Shown piece by piece: positions 24,787 to 37,900 of a DNA stretch of 64,000 nucleotides (position 1 is its first letter; every line of letters begins with the position of its first letter). The position numbers were made by a program, and so were the translations under genes. Source of the DNA: Volutella citrinella (lineage: Eukaryota > Ascomycota > Sordariomycetes > Hypocreales > Nectriaceae); assembly GCA_034401135.1 (NCBI GenBank), contig JAWZSP010000008.1, positions 1,674,001-1,738,000 of the forward strand, given 5' to 3'. The notes under the pieces are model-generated. The model was not told where the DNA came from. It did not search any database and saw nothing but the letters and a program-made list of their open reading frames with translations.

Positions 24787-25802
24787 TTACTGCTGGTGCG
24801 GGTGAATCATGCCAGGAGACCCAGGCATCGACAGAGGCGTGCTGGGGTATTCATAGCCGGATTCGGAGCAGTTGGTCGAGTGGTCCCAAGAGTGAGAAAG
24901 GGGAGGAGTCTGTTCGAGTCCCCATCAGCAACGAGGTTCTCGAGAAAGCCCCGAGGGCGAGCGGTTGGCGTAACTCACATGAGGGTTGGACTGGTCGTAG
25001 GCGCTAGGCGTGTTCACGTCCATGCTGGGCATCAGGCCGTAGGGCATGTAAGGGTCGAGCGAGCCGTCGCCGGCATAAGACTCTCGCTTGCTGACTGCAT
25101 CGTTGAAGTGTGTCATGGAGGGGAGCGTCACGGGGACGGCAGGTGCTGTGAGGTAGTTGGGGTAGGCATCAGCCGTGGTCATGGCAGGGTAGGTCTGAGT
25201 CTGGCCGTAAGGTGCGTAGAGAGCCATCTCGTCGGGGTTGGGGTAGGTCGAGTATGCGAACATGGGTGGGGTATTTGAGCGTTCGCGGTCCTCAAAGGTT
25301 GTGGTGCCTTGGAAGAAGAGCTCATTGTCGGGCTCCATGGGAGGAGTGAAGCGGCTCTGGGAGGCGAGGGCCTTGGGAGGAGTCTGGGGCTGCGACTTCT
25401 GGGACTTGGACGAGGAGCGGCGCTTGGTGGTGGTGGTGGCGGCCGGGGCCTGCTTCTCGGAATCGGCATCGTCAGAGGAGCCAGCACGGCGCTCGAGGTC
25501 TTCCAGGCGGCGCTTGAGCTTCTTGCCTGGAGTGTGTATGTTAGCAGACCGCCCGTGATGAGATCCGCAGCATGAAGCTTGGCGGGAGGAGTGATGTCTC
25601 AGCACGTACGGTAGTTGCGCTGGGCAATGCGGTTCTGGATCCTTCGGCGCTCAGCAAGGTCCGAGATCTTGGTCCAGTCCTCGTCAGGGTTGGCAGAGCT
25701 GCTGAAGGCGCTGCTGGTGCCGTGTCCCATGTACTGTCGAGGAGCCGGGGCAGGAGCAGCCGCGTAGGCGTAGTGAGGTTGTGACATGGTGAACATTGCC
25801 AT
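24787..25802 (-). CDS. bZIP transcription factor, Yap-like basic region
   Basis: Exons 25802-25610, 25526-24979 and 24909-24787 close in frame to 287 residues. The basic region, RRRIQNRIAQRNYRKKLKRR at about residues 52-71, has the N-x7-R spacing of bZIP DNA-contact helices and the QNRxAQR-type core of Yap/Pap1-like fungal factors. Leu residues occur 7 and 10 positions after the invariant Arg, then the heptads end and a Ser/Thr/Lys-rich segment follows, so the zipper is very short. The rest is Pro/Tyr/Thr-rich (FTPPMEPDNELFFQG, TPPMFAYSTYPNPDEMALYA) and may be an activation region. The last exon gives TPPLSHSWDHSTNCSESGYE and ends MIHPHQQ. The gene stands alone between non-coding intervals of 6.3 and 19.4 kb. 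Target genes are unknown. Confidence 0.9.
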
Positions 25803-26164
25803 CTCGCTGGTGTGTGTGGTGTGGTGTATAAAAGACGAAGTTCTTATATCCAAGTTGGGCGAATAGCTTTCCTTCGTGCAAGTCACTCTCTTCCTCTTCC
25901 TGTGTAGGCGGATGGAGAGCTGAGGCTGGACGAAGGTGGTGGGAGGGAGAGGGAGAAGATATAAGTGATGAGAGGGCACAGACAAGGCAAGTGAGCAAGG
26001 CTGCGAAGCTAGAGGAAGCTAGGCGGTAGACGTGTGAAGGAGTCTAATCGGGAGTTGAAGATGAGCGGGTGATAATCGAGGGGGAAGAGGCTGTAGATTA
26101 AATATCCTCGAGACCGCAGCCCAGCGGGCACTTGGATGCTTGAGTGACGAGGAAGTGAAGAGAG
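25803..26164 (-). promoter_or_regulatory. ATG-free leader of the bZIP gene
   Basis: Reading upstream from the bZIP start on the minus strand, no ATG occurs for 362 bases, whereas one per 64 bases is expected by chance. This fits a 5' UTR kept free of upstream start codons. On the minus strand an ATATTTAA sequence near 26100 could serve as a TATA-like element. The leader is CT-rich on the coding strand. Confidence 0.5.
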
Positions 26165-27991
26165 CATGGGTCCCCCGGCACACTGGCTCGCACGCCGCAC
26201 CTGCCGCACACCCTGGGTGTGGTCGCAACTCCCAAGCCTAAGTTGCAAGGGACACTCCACCCTCCTCTTCTGGGGCCCACCCCTCCCCCCGCGCCCCCGC
26301 TTGCCCAGCGTCCCCACCATGGCACCTAGCTCCAAGTCCCAACTTCTCCCAAGTCCTTAGGCGACCTGCGCCAGCCCAGGTACGTACCTCGACCCTGGGG
26401 ATCCCTGGGCTGCCCTGGGCTCCCGAGTGTCAACGTCGATGGGAGCCGTAGTCACAGCCATGACGGAAGTAGCAACTGGGTCCTGCGCTGGGCTCACAGG
26501 GCTGCCCGTCGACTGGGGGCTTGGAGATGACGAGGGACCCAAGGGACCCCGAGGGCAGGCGACGAGACGACCAGCCCGTTTTACGTGCACGCACGGCACA
26601 CACGGAGGGATACGCAGAGGCCGTGTGCCAAGTGCCAAGCAGCGTACCCCAACGAACAGTTTGCGACGACGGCAACGGACGGGTGGATGGGCGGCAGTCT
26701 CGGCGGCTGGAGAGACGGCCACCTACGATATCACGGACTGGGCGAGCAACGCTAGGAGCCTTTCTGGAGAGTAGGCAGGTACCAACTGATACCAATGCTC
26801 ATGTTTCCTCGCTCGCAAACTCGGTGCATTATCAACTGGCGCGGCGGAACACGCCGTACCCTCGCCCACGCCAGCAGTGACGAAAGCAATGCTGTTGTTG
26901 CAGCCGGTTAGGGACCAGTCAACAGTGACGATTCGCCATCTGGCCGCCCCCCTCCCCCCTTCGGACCCGTTGTGGGATGCACCCCCGTCGCCTTGGACAC
27001 TGCCGCTCCGCCAGAGTTACTAGCCAAAAGGACCTTCTGCGTGCCAAACCGGCGGGCGGAGCTCTGTGCGCTGCTCTCCGCTGGCGACCCTGCCACAATG
27101 GATCGCCCTCGGATTGACACTCGCTTTGCTTTGCGGCTGGCCTTCCCAAAGTCCGCAGCCGCAGCCCAGGCCCATGCTGTTTCGATGATGGCTTCCTGGT
27201 TCCCTTGCTTCTTGACGACAATCTCGGCGTAGCAAGCGAAAGAAGTTTCCATGTTTGGAGTGTACACTCGCCCTAATTAACCCAAAGTCCAGCAATTAAT
27301 TATAGGATGTAACAATCAACATGCACACTCCCGCTGCCCACTGCTGCCATTCTATTCTCGTATGCAAGCACGACCATCCGTTGAGACCAGGCTATGGGGG
27401 CCAACGGCTAGCTACACAAGGCCTCCAGGGCGGATGAACCAAATAAAACCGCACAGTGCTTTTGCTAGGCACAAGTAGTAGAGGTATTATTAGTTGACGA
27501 CGACTCTGTCCGTCGCCCTCGTACGCCGGACGGACTTTTGCTCGCCTCAACACGAGAGAGAAGCGTAGCATGACGAAGCCCCAATTCCGATACGGCCCGG
27601 TGCCAGGACGCCGGTTGAAACTCTACACAGATCTAGGCTCTGACGTTGCGAGATGATCCCCGTCGCATCATGGCGGAGAGAACGACTGGGCGCAGCACCG
27701 CTCTTGCAAAGGAGGAGGCATTGCTGGGGAGCGCATCATGCTCCTGATTTGGCGCAGATGGGCAGGTGCCAGATCTGCTACAGCCATTGCAGGGCGCCAC
27801 TAAAGACGCCTGTAGCTTCTGGCACTGGCATGCTGGGGGATGCCATGGGCAGCCGCAGCCGAGCAAGTGGGCCTGTTTCCATTCAAAGAAACAGCGCAAC
27901 GTGCAACCACCCACAGCCTAAACCGCCCGCGCAATGCCAACCACCAGGCTCAAGGTTTCCACACTGCCACAGCCCATGACCGAAAATAAAC

Positions 27992-28016
27992 TGGGCTAAT
28001 TCGGGATATTAGCCCA
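27992..28016. repeat. Perfect 9-bp hairpin
   Basis: TGGGCTAAT and ATTAGCCCA pair perfectly around the 7-nt loop TCGGGAT. It lies 27 bases before a second, longer hairpin. Confidence 0.6.
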
Positions 28017-28043
28017 CATTGATTCTCGCTCCCAGCCCGCGGA

Positions 28044-28071
28044 TCGCCTTGTGCACCACAGCACAAGGCGA
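28044..28071. repeat. Perfect 11-bp hairpin
   Basis: TCGCCTTGTGC and GCACAAGGCGA pair perfectly around the 6-nt loop ACCACA. A perfect stem this long with a short loop is expected well under once in a window of this size. It could be a structured-RNA element or a dyad binding site; no U-run follows on the plus strand. Confidence 0.65.
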
Positions 28072-28656
28072 GGCAAGGCAGTCACGGGAGAGACACGGCA
28101 TGCCAACGTCCGGCGCAATGCACACACGGGCGAGAACTACCTCGCCCCCAGCCCCAAGGAGTGATACGCGGCGACTCGACTATGCCATTGGGTGCCGCCA
28201 GTCCATGTGTGGTGGTATCGCTGCTTCCGATCCTGATACGCGGTTCCAAATAGCACATCCAGTCTGTTTAGGAGCTTTCCGTCAAGCTCTGCGCTTGAGG
28301 TCACCGATTCTGTCTCACGCCCCCAAGCAACACCTCGACGAGGCCGGGGTTGAAATCGCTCTTCACACCCTGTTGATGTCCAGCTGGACCAAATTGTCAC
28401 CAAACGTTACTTCACCGAAGACGGGATTTCAGGAGTTGGGGAAAGAAACGTCCCGAGAACTCCCCGACGGCCACCCCAGGCCTGGCCCCCTCTCCCACTG
28501 ATGTAATTTAGGACTTTATTGATCCAACCGCAACGACACAAAGCCACAAGGCCGCCGAGTCCCCGATACGCAAGGAGCCGGCCCTGACGGCTCCAACTCT
28601 GTTCATCTCGCGCCTCCTCATCGGTGACGGGGGGGCCCTCTATCCTCCCCCCTGCA

Positions 28657-28667
28657 CCCCCCCCCCC
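28657..28667. repeat. C11 homopolymer
   Basis: Eleven consecutive C bases in a C-rich stretch (about 28645-28667) that also contains CCTCCCCCCTGC. It could in principle form an i-motif/G-quadruplex pair, but no four-tract pattern with regular loops is evident. Confidence 0.8.
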
Positions 28668-31600
28668 TATAGACTCTCCTACGTAGTAGAACTCCCAGAA
28701 CTCCGGACTGCCACAGCCGCGTCCTAGGCCAGCCATTTTGGCTTCAGGCGATCGAGGGGCGACGGTCGGCGCGATTCCCCCCGTCCAGTGCTACTAAAAA
28801 CGTCTCCCGCTACGCTTGGCGCTTTCCTGACTACGGGCTGCTTCGTAGGGCTGTGTGACGACATTGGCCCAGCGTCTCTTACTCGCTGCTGGCCATGACG
28901 ACAGAGTACCTGTGCATTCTGCATTCTGGCCCTCGTTGCGAACGCCCGCAGAACAAACGACCGGGCCTATCATGGCAACAAGCAGCAGTACCGAGTCCTG
29001 AAAATGCCCCCAATGTGCTGGGCTCTAATCCCTGACCCGGGATTCCTGCAATCCGTCGCGGCAGATCATATTGCAGCGCCGAGCCCTGGGAGGTCCCCGA
29101 GCATCCACTGTTTTTGATTGATGAAGCGACTATCAATACAACCCAGCGAATTGTCAATTTACTCGCTCCGTAGGACTCTATGCGCCGCAATGCCGCAACG
29201 CCAGGTAGGGCGGCACGGGCTGTCAGTGTCTGAAGGATTGTGCAGCGCACCACCCTCGGCCATCCCCCGGCCAGGCGCCGCATATTCACCCCATGGTGGC
29301 GAGCAGGGACGTCGTCGTCCATTTTGATTTCGCATCTCGTTCCTCGTCAAGGCCCGACTGCTTGGGTAGGGCTTGGATTGGGGCTTACGCCTCCCCTCTA
29401 AACCCAGTCGCCATCGATCTCAATGCTGGACAATAAAGCACCTTGAAGGATGAGCATCCCGTCCACTTCGCCCTAGAGCCTCCCGCGTCAGTCCACGGCC
29501 GGGTGTCCCGTGGTGGCGCTTTACTGGGCCATTTCCAGGGAGCTTCAAAGGGCCCCGTGGGTGCCATGGGCCGCAGCAGACGGTACCAGTAGAAACGGCC
29601 GCAGCGCGGGTTGAAGGGCGCCTAATTAGCGGGTGCACCCTCACTAGGCCCCCTCCTTCCGGGACCCGGACGCCGTAGCGCACCCCTAGGAGCCATCACA
29701 GTCTGGCATTTGTGGCCTCGGATTCGTCTCGGATCCATCACCCAGGAGCTGGCCTGTGAGTGGTGCAAGAGCCCTCGACTTCCTGCTGCCATTGGCGGTG
29801 GGGAAGGAGGATCTGCATGGACTCAACAGGTCTGGCCAGCGGCGCGAGCCTTGCCCTACTCCCAAAACTCCGCAAGGCAGAGCTCGCCACCAGCCCACTG
29901 CCAAACCCAAATAAGCGCGCGAAGCAACCCCTCCTCTCCGGGTCTAAGCCAGATCTCTCCATAGTCACACTCTCGCACTCTCCTAAACGGTAGCGTTGGC
30001 TGCGCTGGTTCGTCATCCGGCGAAACTTATCGTCCTTGGCTGCTGGCCCGCCCCCTCCTCCTGTGTCGCCGAACGATGCAACGTTGATCACACAAAGGGC
30101 GTGGATGGGCGCTCTGCCGCGAGGCCCGCCTCCCCCGATCGCGCCACACGGCCACGAGGTCGGCACAATTCCAAATCTTGATTCGTGGCCAGGCGCCGGT
30201 GGGATGTGGGATACGCCATGAAAGCGGGAGAGGGGCCAGCGTCTTGCCTAGAAGAGCTATTCCGCTGCCTATCGACATCACACGATGGCCAACGACGACT
30301 TGATGCCTAGTGGGACATGGTGGTCGCAATTGCAGGAGAGTCATGTCGGTCTGTCCAAGGCACGGCTGGTTTGAAATGCTGTGTATAGGAGACATGTCCA
30401 AAAACAGCAGTCTACGACTGCATGGCACGCTCATGGAGCGGCCGCAGTTGCTGCAGAGTCCTAGATTTCCTGGTGGTCCGCAGAAGCAATGATTAGGCAT
30501 CTCAATTACACCGCCGACGTCTGGAAATAGCCGACCACACGCGCGGGAAGCCTGTGCAACAGGGGCTTGTTCTGCCCCCAGCGACCATACACGCCAGCAA
30601 GGCTGTTACTCACTCGCAGTCACGCCCATCCTTGCTTATTTGGCATCTTGCTTTGATATTGACCAACTGGATGAGCAGGGCTTTTTCCTTTCCTACACTA
30701 ATGCAACACTATCCAGTCCAGCTGCTACTCATTATGACTCTTGGACGAGGGCCCGCCACATCCGCTGCTAGCCAACCCCTCCTCACAAGGAAGCCGCCCG
30801 CAATGCGTTGTTGCTTGGTAATCCCGGCCGATAGTGGTCATTGCCGGAGCCGCAGCATCCGAGCGGGTTGAGGGTGGTTTGGCTGCTTGTTCAATATGCG
30901 GTCGGGATGTGGCCAAAACGGCCGTCGTCTCTGCCGCCTCTCTCGCAGGACACAACGCGTGGAGTTGGGGAGATTGGAGACAAGGGGCCCAGTTCTTCAG
31001 GGCTGGGCGAGAGCCTGGCGACTCCCACGTTTCTTCCCTGCAAACCCCGCCCCCTGTCAACGGAGTTGAGCAGCAACTCACATAAGCCCGTCCCGGCGAT
31101 AAGCCAACCATCTCCATCGCTCCGGTCCCGAGTGATTGGTTCATCGCGTGTTGCGTATGCCGCCCTCCTATCTCATCAATACCTAATCGAGGGTTACCGG
31201 AAGTTTAGGTCATCAGCATCAAGTCACGGGAGAGGGACCCAAGTGACCTACCCAATTAGTACAGATCGAGCCCAGCCTAGAATTTGGAATTTGGAATTTA
31301 GGGCTAGCTCGCGCAGAGCAGCTACTACCCAAGCAGCAAAGACCAGGCTACCATATGCCCAAAACGTGAAAACCCGAACGCCGACCCTCCCCCCCTGCTG
31401 CAAACCAAAGATCGAATTAATAATATCAAAAGGGATAACCACCGCCCCTGCGAAATGAGGCGCTGAATAACCGCTGTTATTTTTGTCCTCGTCATGACCA
31501 AGCCTCACTGCCATGGTGGATTCCCCGCGCGCAATTTCACCTGCTGCGGCGCCGCGCCTCCCATTGGCCCAAGTGCGAGTCGGCAACCACACCCATTAGC

Positions 31601-31999
31601 AATCCCGGCTGTCCAGGGCCCGGGCCGCTCATTCGCCCAACAACCGCGCCCCACGCCCGCAGTGGTTTCAGAGTTTCCAGCGAGCTTTCCCCCCGCCCGT
31701 CAACGTCGCCCAAAAAGGAAACAAGGTTCGCTTGCCAGCTCCGGCCAACGGTGCCCTAATTGGCCCGGCCCATCACTTGCCTGAACAACAGGTTTAGGCT
31801 TCCCATGGGGCTGTGGGGTTCCTTCGGCGACTTTTCAACCACAGGCGGCCGCAATACTCTCCGACTCTGTCGCCAAGGCCATCGCGGGTCGTGGACAACC
31901 AGGTGGGTGGTTGGGCGTAGGCACCTGCTAAACGCGGTAGGTGTTAGCGAAACTGATGAGTGAGTGGAAGCAGTCAAGTCGACGGCCAACTCGGCAGCA

Positions 32000-34900
32000 G
32001 TGCATCGGACCTGCATGAGTCTGGCTTAGCCGCCACCATTGTTTTCTATTTTCCTTGCCCTTTTGATCCTCAACTTCAAACGGCGTTCGCATAACAAGAC
32101 CGCATTGGTTCTGGCAGCGCGCAGCAGAGACGCAGGCTCTCTCTTCTCCCTCGCCTAGTGTATTAATCAACAAAATTATGCCCCCAGCGATCCGGTTTGT
32201 GTACCCGGCTCCCAGGCCAAACGAGTGAACAGGGCCTCAATACCTGCCCCGCCAACCACGCAGTGGATGTCACTGGCGAATTCGTAAGCCGGTTCACCAT
32301 GATCCGCGGATTCGATCTCGACTGCGCGGGTCGCGGCTGCTGTTTTCCAAGCTTCAACGTTTTCGTGCACATACACGGCCCTCCCTCCACAGTGCCTCAG
32401 GCGGTCCCTCCAATTTCCAGCCCAGTTGGGGCGGCGGCATTGGGCTAATTACCCTCGCATCTCCGTAGATGTGTGCACGCCCTCTCTGTGTGTGGAAAAT
32501 CGGACGACTTTTTTTTTACGACACTACTCTTTTTTTTCGTCTTGTCCCTCTTCAAACACTCGGGTCCCCTGTCGAACTCAACTCCCAGGTCGCCGATGGC
32601 CTCGAAGGGACGCATTGAGCATTGTGAGGCCCCCCTGTGGCCCGGGCTGTGCACATCCTCCCCGCTGCTCCCCCCCTAGGGCCCCTAGTGGCTGGCCATG
32701 GTTGGCACTGGTTGGCGGCCCACACGCGGACCAAGGTCCCTCCCTCCCCAAAGTCCCGTTCTTGGCGGAGGGTGGGCCAGCAACGTCTCGCGGCCGGCTC
32801 CACAGCGCCAGGCTTCCAGCTAGCCGGGCAGGGTGCCACTGCCGCCCCGTGCAAAAGAGCCGCTGTCAGAGGCCGAACTACGAGGCTAGGAGCTATAAGG
32901 TTGCGAACGTTATGGCCTGCCTTAGGCGAGAAACAACCATCTCCATTTAATCAGATGCTTTCGGTTTTTCAATGCCCTTGCCGTCTAGCATCAAGGGCCG
33001 TTGACCGTCGACCAGGAGCCGTTGTCCAGTGCCCACAGAGCCAGGTTGCCCATGCTCGCCCACCGGAACCGGAACTGCTTCAGCCTTCAGCCTTCAGCCT
33101 TACCAATCTGCAACCCCAGAGACTCGGGACGACCGAGTTCCTAAATCGCGGCGTGCAGCAAGCGTCATTACAGCGGCCCCGGTTTGGCCCTCGCTTTTCC
33201 CTCTGAGCACTTGGTAAATTGCGCTTTATCTTGTCCCTTTCTCCACTGTGACTGCGAGGGCCCTGTTCCGAGGTAACATTGGTCCGTTGATGCCCAGCAA
33301 GCTTTGCTGTCGCTCCCCATCAACTCACCGAGTCCATGCCAGCCCGGCCCAGACCCTGTCAAAAACGGCCGCTGTTCGTTGTCGTGCATCAACCCGGATC
33401 TCCATCCTACCGCATCTTTGCGACATGGCTTGGCCTCCGGCGCCAGGCTAGGGAGAAATTTCACTTCATCCTTTCAGCCCTGTGATGGAGCCCGGCGATG
33501 TGACTCGCTGTGGCCCAACCATGGCAGCGGGCGCGGGAGCAGCCTCTGGGAACTTCTGCCAGCGCCCGTCCCCCCACCAAGGTGCCGACCTCCGTGCGCA
33601 GTCGCGGACGTCTTCACCACATTCCCAATGGGGACATATTCTGCGAGAGCCTTACAGGTACGCGTAGCTGCGAGTTGGAGGTAATTGGACCAGGCCACAC
33701 ACGCCCCCAACCCCTAAAGTCCATCTCAAATTCCCCCGATTGCTAGGCTGCAGAAGCTGGAGGATGGTGCCCCCCATTGGCATCCCATCGCAAACTCAGC
33801 CCTCCGCCCAGCCTACCCCAGGGGGCCAACGTTGCGCTCCTCCAACTTCACGCTCTGCCCAATCGCGGTCCTGGGTTGCAAGGCGACAGTCTCGTTCCCT
33901 GACACTGTCTCCCTGTCGCCGGGCCGTACGTGGCACTGTCCTATCCCATGGAACGTGGACTGGGGGCCAAAGGGCCAAATGCCTATTGAATTACAGTACT
34001 AGACTGCGACTAGAGGTAGTGTTGTGATGTGTTGTGCATACTCCTTCCCTCCCAGGTCGAGGAGGCCTTGTGCCTGTGGGAATAGGACTTTCGAATGACA
34101 AATGTCCCAGTTAGGCCCCATTTTCCGTGGAAATCAGGATACTCAGCCAGCGGTCCGCCGCTCCTGTGTGCCGGCGCATGGGCGAGTGATGCCATTTACC
34201 GCGTGGCATCGCGTGGCATGGCACGGCATAGCCTCAAAAGACACCTTGGAGTCCCCTTTGCGTGCTTATCCAGCTGCACGGTCGCGCTGCAATCTTGGCT
34301 TTCCAGACCCCAGCAGCCAGGCCTCCCCTCCCGTCCGCTGCAGTTGGAGCAAGGCATGGGATGGGCACTTGGGCAGGCCGCGGTCTCGCCCTGTCAGCCC
34401 TATGGACTTGGCCCCTCCTCCGCTGCGACATGCCGTTTGGTGCCAGTGGCCACCCGCCTGCAACCTCTAGCCTCCAAACGTCCACACGCCAACCAGACGA
34501 ATCAAGACACCAGGCCTCCCACCAAATACCCTTCCCCTCAATCCCCAACTCCGCAACCTATTCATACACCTCATAATTTTATTATAGGCCAGACAAAAGG
34601 ACTCTGACACTGCAGCCCCAAGCGGGCAGCTGGGGTGAGGGGGAGGGAGGGGGGGCGGCCGACTTGTACCCTCATGATATGCTGTGCAACGATGCACCTG
34701 GACTTGGTCATTGGACCTTTGACAGTTGAAGCTAAAATTGGTTTTGTTTCTGTGAGGGCTCGGTCAACAACATCTGGAGAGGCATCCAAACATCATGTAA
34801 ACTTGCCACAATGCTCATCCGTATCCCCGACATTCACTTTCCCACGTCCTAGGCTAGCGCTATAGCTCACGGAACTCTCGGATGGTGCCTCTGCCGGGCA

Positions 34901-37900
34901 CTCCCGTGAGCCAATCCAGTCTGCTGGCGGGCCTAGCAGTCCACGTCAGGCCGTGACGAGGACGCAGCATCAGAGGACTGGACCGCGTACCTCATCAACC
35001 CCCCTGGATCCGAAAACGAGGCCATCTGCCTCCTGGCCTCGAACTAGAATTATCGTCACCGCAATTAGACGCTGGAAATAAAAATGGCAGGGAAGCAGTC
35101 ACGCCATGGTATATCAAATCGAGTTTGCGACCACCACTTGCCGCATAATGCGGGTAGCCCTACAACTCCCTGATGTGGAAGCATCACTGCTTGGCAGCTG
35201 GGCCTAGAAGTAGGGCCCGAGTCGCAGGGCTGGTCCTCAAAACGGCGAACGGGAGCGCTGGGGGCCAAAAAGTCCTACGGGGTATGTTGGCGAGTGTGAC
35301 ACTCCACTCCTTCAACTTCACTCGCTGCACCTTGCAAGCCTGCAACGACGGATTGGTGAGCCGGAGACAAGGGGCCGGCTTGGTTGTCGTCCCGCGGGTT
35401 TAAGGTTCTCACGGCCTCCCCAGCCACGGCCTTGGGTGTGCTTTTTCGGGCTGCCAGACTGCTTAGCTACCAGTCGCCGGTGCTGCCACGACGCATCAAC
35501 CTGGTCGGCAAGATTACGCCAGAGCACCCGAGGCGTCGTTTTGTAGGGCTGGTGGATGGCCCACAAAGTCCCCGCGCGATGTGACTGCGTGCGTTTGCGA
35601 ACAGCGTCGCAACCTCGCAATCTCGCAACTGGTCGGGCCCTGTCTCCTCTGGAAGTCCGACCCAGCCATTGCGGCGGTGCAGTCGCACGTCCCATTGCCT
35701 TCTGGGTTAAATGCTGCGCGGGCAGGCATGGCAGCTCCGCGCGTGGATCGCTCGCAACCGGGGATAGCCCGGGTTCTGCGTGTAGGGGCCGGCCCCTGCA
35801 AAAGAGATCGCTTCCTCCCCAATCTCAGGGCTGAAACACACAAATTAGGCTGCTTTCTTGCTTGCTCAGGCCATGCCCAGCATGGGATGGAGGGGACCTG
35901 GCGCTGGCGCCCAGAAGATCGACAGCGGTGCGTGGGTACGGCACCTCATAGGTCGAGCACCAGAATGGCCTTGTATCCACCGGGTGTGCGCCAGTGACTT
36001 CGCAAATCTCCGTAGCACCCAGGTCCGCGCTGCTGGGGCCGCCAGGGTAGCCGCAACATGCGGACGGATAAGGAGGGTGTGGGACGGCAGCTCACCTCCT
36101 TGCTCGCCCACGGTGCCGAGATGAGCTGCTCTGCTCGCCAGTTTCGCCCTAGGGCTGGAGCTCTTGATCCTTCCCATGGCGGGCCACCTCGTCTACATCG
36201 CCCAGACAGGCTAGCTCACCGCCAGCCTTGAATGCTTCACGATGGACGGATCTGGAAGCCGGGTCCTTCGCTCCGATGGGCCAGTACGCGTGTGCAACCC
36301 GAGATTATTGGTTTGTTTGATCTCGACTGTGGTCGTCTACGCCGCGTATAGCAACGAAACAACAAAAGGGTATTCGCGCCATCCTTCTGCAGAGATGCAT
36401 TGTGGTCACGCTGCAAGGCACCCTTCGTTCCCCTTGTTTTGCCATATGATGGCCCAACCAAGCGCTGTCTAGAGCCGCTTCGTGCAGGTAGTCACATAGT
36501 CGCTAATAAGTGTCTGCAAGTCTCGCAACCCGGACCGTTGCACGTCTCTGGGCCTGGAACGGTGGGGGCCGAAACTCAAACTGGCAAGTCGTGACCTGCG
36601 ACAAGGGAGAGCGAGTGCGAGCCGACCAGCCGGCCTAGTAGGTCCCCGAGCCCTGAGGATTTCCGACGGCTGTGGACAGTGAGTGGTGGTGCACGGGTCG
36701 ACTCCAGGCTCCAGCTCCAGTGGTGACGGAAATGCGACAGCTGTGTCCGAACAGGCAAACCAGCGGGTCAGAAATGTGGGCTAAATGGCTGGGTCCTGCT
36801 CTGCTTGTCCGCACCGGTAAAGTCCGATCCTGTCACGTGTGCGGGCATCGTCCCCATCCACTCAGCCCCGCCAGGCATATTGGCATCGCTATGGTCTGGG
36901 ATCTTGCGACGTCAATCACAGACGGCGAGGAAAATATGCGTGATGGAGAGGGCGGCACATGGCGAAACACCCATCGATTGGCAGGGCCCGTACGCCGTCC
37001 ATGCGGGTAGGGAGGAAGTCCCGCCGGTGACTACATTGGGCGAACGTTGGCGAGTGCCTAGAAGGCCGACAGGCGTGAAGCGTCACAAGGCTGGGTAAAC
37101 CACCGAGGCAGGTCCGGGACTTGCTTCTGTGACGTTGCAGTCGCGTGCGCCGGGGCGTGTGTAGGGTGCGAAGCTTGAGTTGGGGACGCGGGAAGCATAG
37201 CCAGTATGGAGAAATGCGCCATCGCGTTGACAACACCGGGGTTTGACAGATGGGAATGGCGTGGCGAGATGGCGAATGAAGTCAGTCATGCAGCCACGGG
37301 CGCGTCATGGGCAAATGGTGGGAGGAGCGCATCATGGGCGTCCAGAGAGCAAAAGGTACCCGCAGACGGCGTACATGTGGGATGGATCATGGCGCAAGGT
37401 TGACAGGGCAGATTCGCAGTTCCTCCGCCTTTTGGTCGGCACCGCGATACCAGCGGCGCCCACCCGTCGCCGGCCGGGAGCGCAAGTACATGGCGGCGGT
37501 GCGGGGTGCCAGGGGACCGCCAGAAAGTCGGTACCGGGAGAGCGTTGTAGGGCTGCAGCAAAGGGACTTGGGGCTGCGCCGGGGCGGCGGCGGTGAGTCT
37601 AACATGGCCGCGAAGGGGCACAATGTTTCGGCGAGCCCGGAGGCGGCGGGGGGGGAGTCGGTTGACTGGTCGAACCCGACTGACGCTGGTGTTGCAGTGC
37701 AGGGCGCGGTAGCGAGCATCTGTAGTACATAGTACCAATAATTACGCTGCTGCTGCATGCTACGTAGGGCGTCGCAGCAGGGGAACCCAGCAGACGGGCA
37801 TCGGCCGCTGTCTAGGTGCTCTGCATCAAATCAACCACGTCGGCGAACAGGCGAGGCATATACGTAGCGCATGGCAGAGCAGCCGCCTGGGCTGTGGCGC

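Larger units (their letters stand above)
26165..31999. other. Gene desert, part 1 (bZIP-proximal)
   Basis: No exon structure, domain or conserved motif could be recognised on either strand. Open frames are short or compositionally biased. The stretch holds two perfect hairpins at 27992-28071 and an 11-nt C run at 28657-28667. The bZIP promoter should lie in its first kilobase. Confidence 0.55.

Noticed and set aside
32509..32537. Paired T9 and T8 runs suggesting Pol III termination
   Set aside because: The only upstream B-box-like match (about 32309-32319) is imperfect and too far away, and no known Pol III RNA is recognisable.
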